From an uncultured Alphaproteobacteria bacterium (GTDB taxonomy: Bacteria; Pseudomonadota; Alphaproteobacteria; Rs-D84): 21,971 bases of DNA. This document shows, piece by piece, positions 1 to 6,961 of the stretch. A program made the translations under genes and the position numbers. The notes beneath the pieces are model-generated. The model did no database searches. It was not told the origin of the DNA and saw only the letters and a program-made list of their open reading frames with translations. The DNA lies in contig CAJGDN010000013.1 in the NCBI GenBank assembly GCA_904502245.1, positions 1-21,971 of the forward strand. The letters run 5' to 3'. How positions within the stretch are numbered: the stretch's first letter is position 1; each line of letters begins with the position of its first letter.

Positions 1-53
1 ACCCCCGACCAAAGGATTATGATTCCTCTGCTCTACCACTGAGCTACGCTGCC
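1..53 (-). tRNA. tRNA with anticodon CAT, 5' part (probably elongator tRNA-Met)
   Basis: Read on the minus strand from position 53, this gives a 7-nt acceptor 5' strand (GGCAGCG), TA at positions 8-9, a D arm with stem GCTC/GAGC, a five-pair anticodon stem and the loop ATCATAA. The anticodon is therefore CAT. The gene runs off the left edge within the T arm. The ordinary G1 and the D-arm sequence distinguish it from the initiator tRNA at 13906. An isoleucine tRNA with lysidine-modified CAT is the alternative, but the body resembles alphaproteobacterial elongator tRNA-Met. Confidence 0.9.
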
Positions 54-64
54 AAACGCCACAA

Positions 65-92
65 ATTATAACAACTTTTTTTTTAAATGCAA
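65..92 (-). promoter_or_regulatory. Predicted promoter of the CAT tRNA
   Basis: On the minus strand, TTGCAT and TATAAT are separated by 16 bp. The -10 box ends about a dozen bases upstream of the mature tRNA 5' end, which suits a stable RNA gene. This is a match to the sigma-70 consensus only. Confidence 0.5.
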
Positions 93-181
93 GAAAAACA
101 AACACAATGATTTTGTTCTTATTAAAAACGACGATTTATTTTAATAAAATTACAAAGCACAAAATCAATCAATTCAATATC

Positions 182-739
182 ATGAAAAGAATTTTATATA
201 TCCTGTTATTTACCCTGACCATGGTTCCTATACACGCAGAAACCAATCCATTTTTTAATGGATACGAAAACCAATTTGTATTTAACATCGGCACCGGTGT
301 AAACGGCGGATTTCTGTTACCACCCCCTACGCAATGGGTACCATTTGCAATGTTAAACGCACAATATTCCCAACCCGCAAATTTTTTCAGACTGCATGCA
401 CGCAAATCATTAAATATAATACAAACAATTGGGTACGGTCAAAGATATGGTTGGGATTGGGAAAAATTCACCATACCAATTGGTATAATGTCCGTGGACA
501 TTGTTCCAGCATTCGGAAAAAAATGGTATACATTTATCGGGCTTGGGGCCGGGTTTCAGGCACAACAAAACGACCGCATCGGTTCAAAATTTTTATTCAC
601 CTTTAAATTTGGCGGCGCATACCGATTATCAGAATGCAGCAGCATTGAATTTTTTGCTCAACATTTTTCCAATGGAAACACCGCACCAGAAAACAATTCC
701 TATGCTTTTTATGGTTTTGGACTGGCATACAATTTTTAA
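182..739 (+). CDS. PagL-like lipid A 3-O-deacylase (acyloxyacyl hydrolase family), outer-membrane beta-barrel
   Basis: The predicted 185-aa protein begins with a signal peptide (MKRILYILLF..., cleavage after IHA at about residue 19). It continues as alternating beta-strand sequence and ends in phenylalanine, as expected for an outer-membrane barrel. Near the C-terminus a His-x-Ser-Asn motif (H161, S163, N164) matches the catalytic signature of PagL enzymes, which remove the 3-O acyl chain from lipid A. In Pseudomonas PagL the triad is completed by a Glu 14 residues after the His. Here that spacing gives Ala, and the nearest acid is E170, nine residues after the His. The ATG at 182 is preferred over one at 107 because it directly precedes the signal peptide, although no strong Shine-Dalgarno is visible. 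It ends 6 bp from the convergent ung stop codon. An unrelated small barrel protein is the alternative. Confidence 0.6.
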   Translation: MKRILYILLFTLTMVPIHAETNPFFNGYENQFVFNIGTGVNGGFLLPPPTQWVPFAMLNAQYSQPANFFRLHARKSLNIIQTIGYGQRYGWDWEKFTIPIGIMSVDIVPAFGKKWYTFIGLGAGFQAQQNDRIGSKFLFTFKFGGAYRLSECSSIEFFAQHFSNGNTAPENNSYAFYGFGLAYNF

Positions 740-745
740 TACCAA

Positions 746-1408
746 TCACCATTCAATCGGTGTTTTTCCGCACCCAACCAAATATTCATTTGCCTGACTG
801 AAATGCTTATTACCAAAGAATCCACGATACGCAGACAACGGTGACGGATGTGCACTTTTCAGAACCAGGTTTTTATTAACATCAACAAACGTTGCCTTTT
901 TCTGAGCATATGATCCCCACAACATATAAACAATATTTTCGCGCTTTGCGACCGCACGAATAACGCTGTCTGTAAATTCTTCCCAACCATGTCCCGCATG
1001 TGATGCCGCTGCATGCGCACGAACAGTCAATGTCGCATTCAGCAATAATACCCCCTGCTGCGCCCAATGTGTTAAATCACCATTTGTGACAGATTTTCGC
1101 CCCAAATCAGATTCAATTTCCTTATAAATATTTACCAATGATGGTGGAATTTGGGTTGGCGGTAACACAGAAAAACATAATCCATGCGCCTGCCCTGGTT
1201 CGTGATATGGGTCCTGACCGATAATAACAACCTTGACCTGGTCCAGTGGACATAAATTAAATGCATTAAAGATATTCTGTGGGGCCGGATAAACAGTCTT
1301 GCCTGACAAATATTCACCACGCACAAAATCAGTCAGCCTAACAAAATAATCCTTGTCAAATTCCGCACTTAATGCATCTTTCCACGATTGTTCAATTTTT
1401 ACATCCAT
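746..1408 (-). CDS. ung: Uracil-DNA glycosylase, family 1
   Basis: This 220-aa protein, full length for the family, removes uracil from DNA as the first step of base-excision repair. The family 1 signatures are present in order: GQDPYH at residues 64-69 with catalytic Asp66, a central LLLNATLTV segment at about 121-129, and HPSPLSAYRG at 187-196, which holds the catalytic His and the DNA-intercalating leucine loop. The ATG at 1408 is preceded by GGATAA as a ribosome binding site. It lies 11 bp after the stop of the HhH-GPD glycosylase gene, so the two are probably co-transcribed as repair genes downstream of gyrB. Confidence 0.97.
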   Translation of the reverse strand: MDVKIEQSWKDALSAEFDKDYFVRLTDFVRGEYLSGKTVYPAPQNIFNAFNLCPLDQVKVVIIGQDPYHEPGQAHGLCFSVLPPTQIPPSLVNIYKEIESDLGRKSVTNGDLTHWAQQGVLLLNATLTVRAHAAASHAGHGWEEFTDSVIRAVAKRENIVYMLWGSYAQKKATFVDVNKNLVLKSAHPSPLSAYRGFFGNKHFSQANEYLVGCGKTPIEW

Positions 1409-1419
1409 TATTTTATCCT

Positions 1420-2079
1420 TTAATTGGTATGCAAGCAGGCGTCCACAGAAATTAATTTTTGTTGTAAAGATTTCCACAAAACCACATCAATATACCCCCG
1501 TGGCAATCCTGTTTCACGAACCAAATGCGCAAACATATCATCACAGGCCGCCTTGACATCCGCCGACAAATTCCCATTATCAATTGGCATGTCTTTTCCC
1601 ACGAAAACACACCCCAGACGCTGAATCCAGATATCATATTTCACAACATCTTCGCCCAGATTTCGCGCCAAATGATTAGCGGTAATTTTCCCAATATGTG
1701 GCAGTTTTTGCAAATACCCCAATCGTTCATCTAATGATTCTAATTTATAATATTCATCACAAAAATCGCAACGATTTTCCCAAATTTTACAAATTGCACT
1801 AACTTTATTTTTATTATTAAACAATTCAATTAACAAATTGAAATCAGCACCAAATCCATGCAAAACATTCATAATTTTTTCATGAATTTTTTTTGCTGTT
1901 TGTTGCGAAAACCCGCCCGCCAAAATCACATATGCGCAATGTCCTGCAAATTCATCTGCATGATAAATTTTTCGCGATTTCAGATTCTTTAAAATATCAT
2001 CAAAAGATTGCGCATCACTGTCCAACCCACGCGCCCGCAATTGTGAATCTAAATCAAAAAACCATTTTCGCGAGAACAT
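1420..2079 (-). CDS. HhH-GPD superfamily DNA glycosylase (endonuclease III-like fold)
   Basis: A 219-aa protein with the helix-hairpin-helix and Gly/Pro-Asp signature of base-excision glycosylases. The hairpin is LPHIGKITANHLARN at about residues 126-140, and the catalytic Asp is D149 in the segment YDIWIQRL. Aligned with endonuclease III (LPGVGRKTAN), the lyase lysine position is isoleucine (I132), with a lysine one residue earlier. No C-terminal four-cysteine iron-sulfur motif is present; the cysteines at 97, 104 and 107 lie before the hairpin. This suggests a monofunctional glycosylase, for example for alkylated bases, rather than a true Nth. Substrate cannot be read from sequence. It lies 6 bp after the small coiled-coil gene and 11 bp before ung, with a weak ribosome binding site. 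Confidence 0.75.
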   Translation of the reverse strand: MFSRKWFFDLDSQLRARGLDSDAQSFDDILKNLKSRKIYHADEFAGHCAYVILAGGFSQQTAKKIHEKIMNVLHGFGADFNLLIELFNNKNKVSAICKIWENRCDFCDEYYKLESLDERLGYLQKLPHIGKITANHLARNLGEDVVKYDIWIQRLGCVFVGKDMPIDNGNLSADVKAACDDMFAHLVRETGLPRGYIDVVLWKSLQQKLISVDACLHTN

Positions 2080-2085
2080 TGTTAT

Positions 2086-2373
2086 CTATCGCTCTGCCCC
2101 TGCTGTTACCATCATTTCTGGGCTGATTGTTTGTCCTTGTTGTTGTTTCATCATAGAATTCAGTTTATCACTGCCCGCGTTAAATTGTTTAGTTTCCAAC
2201 GCATTAATTTCTTTTTTTATCGCATCAATTCGTGCACGCTTATGCCAAATTTGACTTTCAGAAATACCATTTGATGTCAGTTCCTGAATTTCTTTTTCCA
2301 ACGCCTGCATTTCTTCAATCAGTTTATCTTTTTGACTTGGCCCATGCTTAATAATCTTTGGTAATTCAAACAT
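2086..2373 (-). CDS. Small coiled-coil protein of unknown function
   Basis: A 95-aa acidic/basic protein. Residues about 14-65 (LIEEMQALEKEIQEL and on) show the heptad-like, Glu/Lys-rich pattern of a coiled coil, and the tail is rich in Gln and Met. It has no signal peptide or membrane segment. The ATG at 2373 is chosen over an upstream in-frame ATG at 2397 because GGGGG lies about 8 bases before it. The upstream ATG falls inside the hairpin that follows gyrB. The gene sits between gyrB and two DNA glycosylase genes on the same strand. I do not recognise a family. Confidence 0.6.
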   Translation of the reverse strand: MFELPKIIKHGPSQKDKLIEEMQALEKEIQELTSNGISESQIWHKRARIDAIKKEINALETKQFNAGSDKLNSMMKQQQGQTISPEMMVTAGAER

Positions 2374-2395
2374 TGTCGCCCCCACATATAAAATC

Positions 2396-2417
2396 ATGGC
2401 GCGGAAACCCGCGCCAT
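2396..2417 (-). terminator. Perfect 9-bp hairpin just after gyrB
   Basis: ATGGCGCGG at 2396-2404 and its exact complement at 2409-2417 enclose a 4-base loop, 7 bp after the gyrB stop. Only a weak T-containing tract (GATTTTATA) follows on the minus strand. It may attenuate rather than fully stop transcription into the downstream small gene. Confidence 0.5.
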
Positions 2418-2424
2418 ATTCATA

Positions 2425-4824
2425 TTATATATCCAAATTTGCATCCAACGCATTTTCTACGATAAAGTCGCGACGCGGTTCAACCACATCCCCCATTAAC
2501 ATAGAAACAACTTCGTCGGCCTTGGCTGCGTCATCAATTTTAACCTGGAACAAAGAACGATGATTTGGATCCATTGTTGTTTCCCACAACTGTTCAGCAT
2601 TCATTTCACCCAAACCTTTGTATCGCTGAATCTTCAATCCTGTTTTGGCATATTCAAATGCAGTTTCCAGCAATTTCAATGCCCCCCAGATTTTCTGATT
2701 TTTAGACTTTACGCGCAGAACAGTTGGTCTGCTGAACATTTCAATCAGTTCATCATGCCCAGCCAACTTATGCCATGCACGAATTTCTGAACCGTTGATT
2801 TTTTCACGTGGCAACAAATATGTCTCGCGTACACTGCGCAACGTGCGTGTGATTTCAATTCCTGCGTCTGTCGCAGACACTTTCCAGCCACGTTCAAATT
2901 CTAATTCTTGGGCATCCAGCATATTTTGAACATTTGCAAAAACATCTGCATTTTCGTTTTCAAATGCACCATTTAATGCCAACGCTTCTACAAATCGCAA
3001 TGGTACAATATGATTTAGTGGCTGCAAGATATTACGCATATCCAGCACCAATCCCAACAAACGCTTCAAATCTGCACCCGATACCTGAACCCCAGTGGCG
3101 GTTTCAATCATACCATCGGTCGCCAACTGTTCCATCAAGTAATCATCCATTTCACGTTGATTTTGCAGATAAATCTGCTGTTTTCCGCGACTTACCCCAT
3201 AAAGTGGTGGTTTTGCCACATAGATATATCCGCGTTCAATCGCCTGTGGCATATGACGATAAAAGAACGTCATCAGCAATGTCTGAATGTGCTGACCGTC
3301 AACGTCAGCATCGGTCATGATGATAACTTTATGATATCTCATTTTTTCAATATCAAAATCATCTTTACCAATCCCTGCCCCCATTGTCGTAATCAATGCA
3401 CCAATGGTATCCGAACCCAACATTTTATCAAAACGTACACGTTCAACATTCAGAATCTTACCACGCAATGGCAAAATCGCCTGGGTTTTACGATCACGCC
3501 CCTGCTTTGCTGTACCACCAGCCGAATCCCCCTCAACAATAAACAGTTCACATTTTGCCGGATCACGTTCTGAACAACCCGCCAACTTACCCGGCAGACC
3601 TCCCAATTCAGGCCCTGTTTTTTTACGAGATAATTCACGAGCTTTACGCGCTGCCTCACGTGCGGTTGCAGCTTCTATGATCTTATCAACAATTGTTTTT
3701 GCAATCGCTGGATTTTCATCCAAGAATTCATACAGCATTTCAGAAACGGTACTTTCAACAATTGGACGAACCTCACTGGATACCAATTTATCCTTGGTCT
3801 GCGAACCAAATTTTGGATCTGGAATTTTCACACTAACAATACTGGTCAAACCTTCGCGGAAATCTTCGCCTGACAGATTAATATCCTTCTTGGTTCCCTT
3901 TTCCGCAATATATTTATTAATTGCACGCGTCAATCCTGCGCGAAATCCCGCCAGATGCGTTCCACCATCACGGTTTGGAATATTATTAGTAAAGCACAAT
4001 GACGTTTCCGTATACGCTGTTGTCCATTGCAGAACAATTTCAATATACGTATCATCCAATTGCTTAATCATTTGAATTGGGTCTTTATTCAGTAATTCCT
4101 TAGACTTATCTAAATAAGTTGCAAATCCCTTTAACCCATCAACACTGTGAAATTCGCGTTCTTTCTTTTCGCCACCACGCAAATCTTCCAAGATAATTTT
4201 AACATTTGCATTCAAATATGACTGTTCGCGCAACCATGTTTCCATAGTATCAAAACTAAATTCAGTTCCTGTAAATGTTTCCGGCGACGGCAGGAAAGTA
4301 ACCTCAGTCCCATGTTCTATACCTGATTTATTTTCAGTTATTTTCAAATCACATGTTGGTACACCATCTGCGAACGACATAAACGCTTCTTTATCACCGC
4401 GCCAAACTTTAACCTCTAACCACGTAGACAAGGCATTAACCACCGACACACCAACACCGTGCAGACCACCAGATACCTTGTACGCGCCACTGCCTTCGTT
4501 ATCAAATTTACCACCTGCGTGCAACTCACACATAATCAGTTCCAACGCACTGCGTCCTGTATCATGATTGATATCGAACGGCATACCACGTCCATTATCA
4601 CGAATTGTGGCCGACCCATCTGCATTCAGCGAAACATATACTGTATCCGCATAGCCCGCCATTGCTTCGTCAATAGAGTTATTAACAACTTCATAAATCA
4701 TATGGTGCAAACCACTTCCGCCTTCGCCCACGTCACCAATGTACATACCTGGGCGTTTTTTAACCGCCTCTAACCCTTTTAGGACCTTAATGGAATCACC
4801 TGTATATTCATTATTTACTGCCAT
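2425..4824 (-). CDS. gyrB: DNA gyrase subunit B
   Basis: A 799-aa full-length ATPase subunit of DNA gyrase, which introduces negative supercoils. The GHKL ATPase motifs are present: EVVNNSIDEA at about residues 45-54, DNGRGMP at 76-82 and GGLHGVGVSVVNALS at 119-133. The TOPRIM domain follows, with EGDSAGG at 431-437 and DADVDG at 504-509, then the C-terminal QRYKGLGEMN segment. There is no sign of truncation. Overall length and the KKRPGMYIG start favour GyrB over ParE. The ATG at 4824 has AAGGAAA upstream. It is transcribed away from the HTH/RusA-like unit, with only 78 bp between the two start codons. Confidence 0.95.
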   Translation of the reverse strand: MAVNNEYTGDSIKVLKGLEAVKKRPGMYIGDVGEGGSGLHHMIYEVVNNSIDEAMAGYADTVYVSLNADGSATIRDNGRGMPFDINHDTGRSALELIMCELHAGGKFDNEGSGAYKVSGGLHGVGVSVVNALSTWLEVKVWRGDKEAFMSFADGVPTCDLKITENKSGIEHGTEVTFLPSPETFTGTEFSFDTMETWLREQSYLNANVKIILEDLRGGEKKEREFHSVDGLKGFATYLDKSKELLNKDPIQMIKQLDDTYIEIVLQWTTAYTETSLCFTNNIPNRDGGTHLAGFRAGLTRAINKYIAEKGTKKDINLSGEDFREGLTSIVSVKIPDPKFGSQTKDKLVSSEVRPIVESTVSEMLYEFLDENPAIAKTIVDKIIEAATAREAARKARELSRKKTGPELGGLPGKLAGCSERDPAKCELFIVEGDSAGGTAKQGRDRKTQAILPLRGKILNVERVRFDKMLGSDTIGALITTMGAGIGKDDFDIEKMRYHKVIIMTDADVDGQHIQTLLMTFFYRHMPQAIERGYIYVAKPPLYGVSRGKQQIYLQNQREMDDYLMEQLATDGMIETATGVQVSGADLKRLLGLVLDMRNILQPLNHIVPLRFVEALALNGAFENENADVFANVQNMLDAQELEFERGWKVSATDAGIEITRTLRSVRETYLLPREKINGSEIRAWHKLAGHDELIEMFSRPTVLRVKSKNQKIWGALKLLETAFEYAKTGLKIQRYKGLGEMNAEQLWETTMDPNHRSLFQVKIDDAAKADEVVSMLMGDVVEPRRDFIVENALDANLDI

Positions 4825-4852
4825 ATATATTTCCTTTCTTTTTTCTGTGTAA

Positions 4853-4881
4853 AACATAGCAATTTCTGGTATAATTATCAA
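4853..4881 (-). promoter_or_regulatory. Predicted gyrB promoter
   Basis: On the minus strand, TTGATA (4876-4881) and TATGTT (4853-4858) are separated by exactly 17 bp, a near-consensus sigma-70 promoter about 30 bp upstream of the gyrB ATG. Its spacer contains the -10 element of the divergent plus-strand promoter. Confidence 0.6.
4867..4875 (+). promoter_or_regulatory. Predicted extended -10 promoter of the HTH/RusA-like unit
   Basis: TGGTATAAT is a perfect extended -10 element (TGN-TATAAT) 27 bp before the GTG start at 4903. No good -35 box is visible, which is usual for extended -10 promoters. It lies wholly inside the gyrB promoter, so the two should exclude each other. The same TGGTATAAT occurs upstream of virB3. 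Confidence 0.6.
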
Positions 4882-4902
4882 GGAAAAAGGGGGAAAAATA
4901 TC

Positions 4903-5184
4903 GTGTCATCAGAAACAGAAGCTTTTACCAAAAAATCCGATTACCTGACCCCACTTCAGGTTGCAAAGAAATTAAACACAGACGAAGAAACTGTATATCG
5001 TGCAATGAAAACAATGTATCTTCGCAAAGCCACCGTCAAGATAAAGGCAGGTCCACGTCCAATGGTTATTTGTTCCAGGTACAGTCATTCTACAAAAAAC
5101 AAAATTCTTCCATACAGATTGCGTTCTGACGCACTGGAAAATTTTAAAGAACATATAAAAATTCAACAAGCCAAGGAAAAATAA
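4903..5184 (+). CDS. Small helix-turn-helix protein, putative DNA-binding partner of the RusA-like gene
   Basis: A 93-aa protein starting at GTG, with AAGGGGG about 10 bases upstream as ribosome binding site. Residues about 14-42 (YLTPLQVAKKLNTDEETVYRAMKTMYLRK) have the pattern of a MerR/excisionase-type helix-turn-helix: a first helix, a short turn, and a recognition helix. The remainder is basic and lacks a recognisable effector domain. It ends 1 base before the RusA-like gene, so the pair is an operon, opposite gyrB. It may be a regulator of its own unit or of gyrB, or a targeting factor for the nuclease. These roles are inference from position. Confidence 0.65.
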   Translation: MSSETEAFTKKSDYLTPLQVAKKLNTDEETVYRAMKTMYLRKATVKIKAGPRPMVICSRYSHSTKNKILPYRLRSDALENFKEHIKIQQAKEK

Positions 5185-5185
5185 T

Positions 5186-5755
5186 ATGAAATTTAAATTG
5201 ATATATTTCGGAGATATTTTGATTAATCCTAAGAAACGTGCCCAGCATATTGCAGACATCCGCATGCAGTTTCATCCACAACTAAAAAAATTAATTGAAC
5301 ACAGTCCATGGAATAATCTGACCCAATACATGGTACCGAATCCGATAAAAACCCCAATAACCACTCGTCACGTTGGCGGCATTGATTGGAATCCGATTAT
5401 TACACCAAATTTAAAATTATTGGCAGAATTAGACATACAAATGTTGCACCCAGAAATTGTTGGCGTCCCGCGCAGTGACATTGACAACCGTGTAAAAACG
5501 ATTATGGACGGTCTACGTTGTCCACAAAACGAACACGAAATCGGTTCAAACACACCACGTGACATTGGTCCAATTTACACATTACTTGATGACGACCATT
5601 TAATAACAAAATTGTCTGTTAACACCAGCCACCTGCTGGACAACAGTATATTTCGCGAACACGAACTGTGCACACCTGATTCAATCTTTATGATGATTGA
5701 TGTAAATGTCCGTGTTGCCGAAGGAACACTGGAAAACCTGCCATTCATGGTATAA
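5186..5755 (+). CDS. RusA-like Holliday junction resolvase family protein
   Basis: A 189-aa protein. The segment SDIDNRVKTIMDGL at 97-110 has the D-x-D-N-x3-K-x3-D pattern of RusA-family endonucleases (D98, D100, N101, K104, D108). A downstream acidic stretch, DDD at 135-137 followed by HLITKL, matches the second RusA metal-binding site. RusA resolves Holliday junctions as a dimer and is typically phage-borne. This protein is longer than E. coli RusA (about 120 aa), with about 90 extra N-terminal residues and a roughly 24-residue insert between the two acidic motifs. The ATG has AAGGAAAA upstream and follows the HTH gene by 1 base. No other phage genes are visible. The family call rests on motif spacing. 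Confidence 0.7.
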   Translation: MKFKLIYFGDILINPKKRAQHIADIRMQFHPQLKKLIEHSPWNNLTQYMVPNPIKTPITTRHVGGIDWNPIITPNLKLLAELDIQMLHPEIVGVPRSDIDNRVKTIMDGLRCPQNEHEIGSNTPRDIGPIYTLLDDDHLITKLSVNTSHLLDNSIFREHELCTPDSIFMMIDVNVRVAEGTLENLPFMV

Positions 5756-5756
5756 G

Positions 5757-5785
5757 AAAAATCCCCCTCTTATAACAGTGGGGGT
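5757..5785 (-). terminator. Terminator of the pil operon, possibly shared with the RusA-like gene
   Basis: CCCCC at 5763-5767 pairs with GGGGG at 5780-5784. On the minus strand the hairpin is followed by ATTTTTC, the form expected of a terminator for pilR. On the plus strand it lies 7 bp after the RusA-like stop but has no T-run. Confidence 0.6.
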
Positions 5786-5795
5786 AAATTAAAGA

Positions 5796-5879
5796 TAATG
5801 GTACAGATATGGACAGTGCCGACAACGTAGTATACAAACGCTACACGAATTGTCGGCACTGCGTACAGATATGCCATTA
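5796..5879. repeat. Palindrome flanked by 11-bp direct repeats
   Basis: A perfect 12-bp inverted repeat (CAGTGCCGACAA at 5814-5825, complement at 5850-5861) encloses a 24-base loop holding a further GTAG/CTAC stem. The palindrome is bracketed by direct copies of GTACAGATATG at 5801-5811 and 5863-5873. Outside these, TAATGG and CCATTA form an outer inverted repeat. It sits between two convergent genes. Neither strand has a T-run after the stem, so it is not an ordinary terminator. Confidence 0.75.
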
Positions 5880-5889
5880 GATTTAATTT

Positions 5890-6960
5890 TTAAGATAATG
5901 CGGATGTAATTTGGTCTTGCATCTGGAACGTCCCCAGCACAACCCATGCAATAATTGCCGACACCAATAAGATTCCCAAACTGTTTAAAGTATTTGAAAT
6001 CTTTTCCATTTTTCGCACAGATTCATTTAAATAATCATTTGCAACCTGGGTTAAATTTTCATCAAAGCCGTTCATATCAGCATATATTGTTAAATCCCCA
6101 ATAATTTCATCATCTGGGAAACCGCGCCCTGTTTTTTCCAACGCACGTCCTAAATTATCACCATTGGCAATAAACCTTAATGCTTTGTCTAAAATGCTGC
6201 GCAGATATCTGCTGGCGCTATCTGCTAACATTCGCATTGCATCTGGGATTGTAACGCCTGCACTGACCATGGCGGCCAAACTCATCAACCAACCAACAGA
6301 TACCTGAATTTTATACGTACTCCATGGTGGGAACTTATCAAACACTGCGCGAATACGTCCTGTCCAATTTGCCAGACTGACCCAACAAATCGAAACAATA
6401 ATAGCAAAAACCAATAAAAACACATACCAATATTGAATTGAAAAATCCGACAACCACACCAAAGAACGTGCCGTCCCACGCCATACGACTGAATTACCTG
6501 CAACCTCGGCCAATGGTGGAACCAAGTAAATTCCAACCATAATGATAATACCAAAAGTTAATGCCAGCAAAAACAAAGGATACACAACTGCGGTTGTCAT
6601 CGCCCGCCGGATACGCTGCATACCATCAACCACACGCCCAACATTTTCCAGCGCAATCACCAAATTAGATAAATTTCCAGATGTCACCAACAGTGTTTCA
6701 TTTTGTGGCACCCACCCACGTGTTGCTTCTGAAAAAGTCATACCTTTTTCCAGGTTTTTTTGCCATTGACGCATAACGATTGCAAATGGTTCGTTTGGTT
6801 TTTTTCCATTTTTTGATTCAACCATTTCCAGACGTTCCAGCGCATCAATTAATGTAAAATCATTTCGCAACAGTGACGCCAACTTGCGACAAATCGCCAT
6901 ACGCTTTTCCGTATTTAAACGGAACATCATCTTTGCATATAACAGTTCCAGCTTTTTCAT
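5890..6960 (-). CDS. pilR: Type IVb pilus inner-membrane platform protein, PilR/GspF-like
   Basis: A 356-aa polytopic protein of the type II secretion F family, the inner-membrane platform on which the pilus ATPase acts. Two helical cytoplasmic domains (about 17-115 and 210-320) show the repeated GspF pattern. Membrane segments lie at about 123-148, 176-197 and 326-345. The start lies 1 base after the pilQ stop (TGATATG), so the two are translationally coupled, and the partner ATPase identifies it as PilR. It is the last gene of the operon. In plasmid R64 the next gene would be the pilin pilS, but here a terminator and a palindrome follow. Confidence 0.85.
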   Translation of the reverse strand: MKKLELLYAKMMFRLNTEKRMAICRKLASLLRNDFTLIDALERLEMVESKNGKKPNEPFAIVMRQWQKNLEKGMTFSEATRGWVPQNETLLVTSGNLSNLVIALENVGRVVDGMQRIRRAMTTAVVYPLFLLALTFGIIIMVGIYLVPPLAEVAGNSVVWRGTARSLVWLSDFSIQYWYVFLLVFAIIVSICWVSLANWTGRIRAVFDKFPPWSTYKIQVSVGWLMSLAAMVSAGVTIPDAMRMLADSASRYLRSILDKALRFIANGDNLGRALEKTGRGFPDDEIIGDLTIYADMNGFDENLTQVANDYLNESVRKMEKISNTLNSLGILLVSAIIAWVVLGTFQMQDQITSALS

Positions 6961-6961
6961 A

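Noticed and set aside
107..181. Upstream start for the PagL-like protein
   Set aside because: It would place 25 polar and basic residues before a normal signal peptide. The ATG at 182 fits better.
3404..4075. 223-codon open frame antisense to gyrB
   Set aside because: It lies wholly within gyrB on the opposite strand, with no recognisable domain. It is a shadow of the gyrB codon pattern.
5757..5879. Reading the whole region between the RusA-like gene and pilR as one long terminator
   Set aside because: Only the first hairpin (5757-5785) has a T-run. The larger palindrome has none on either strand.
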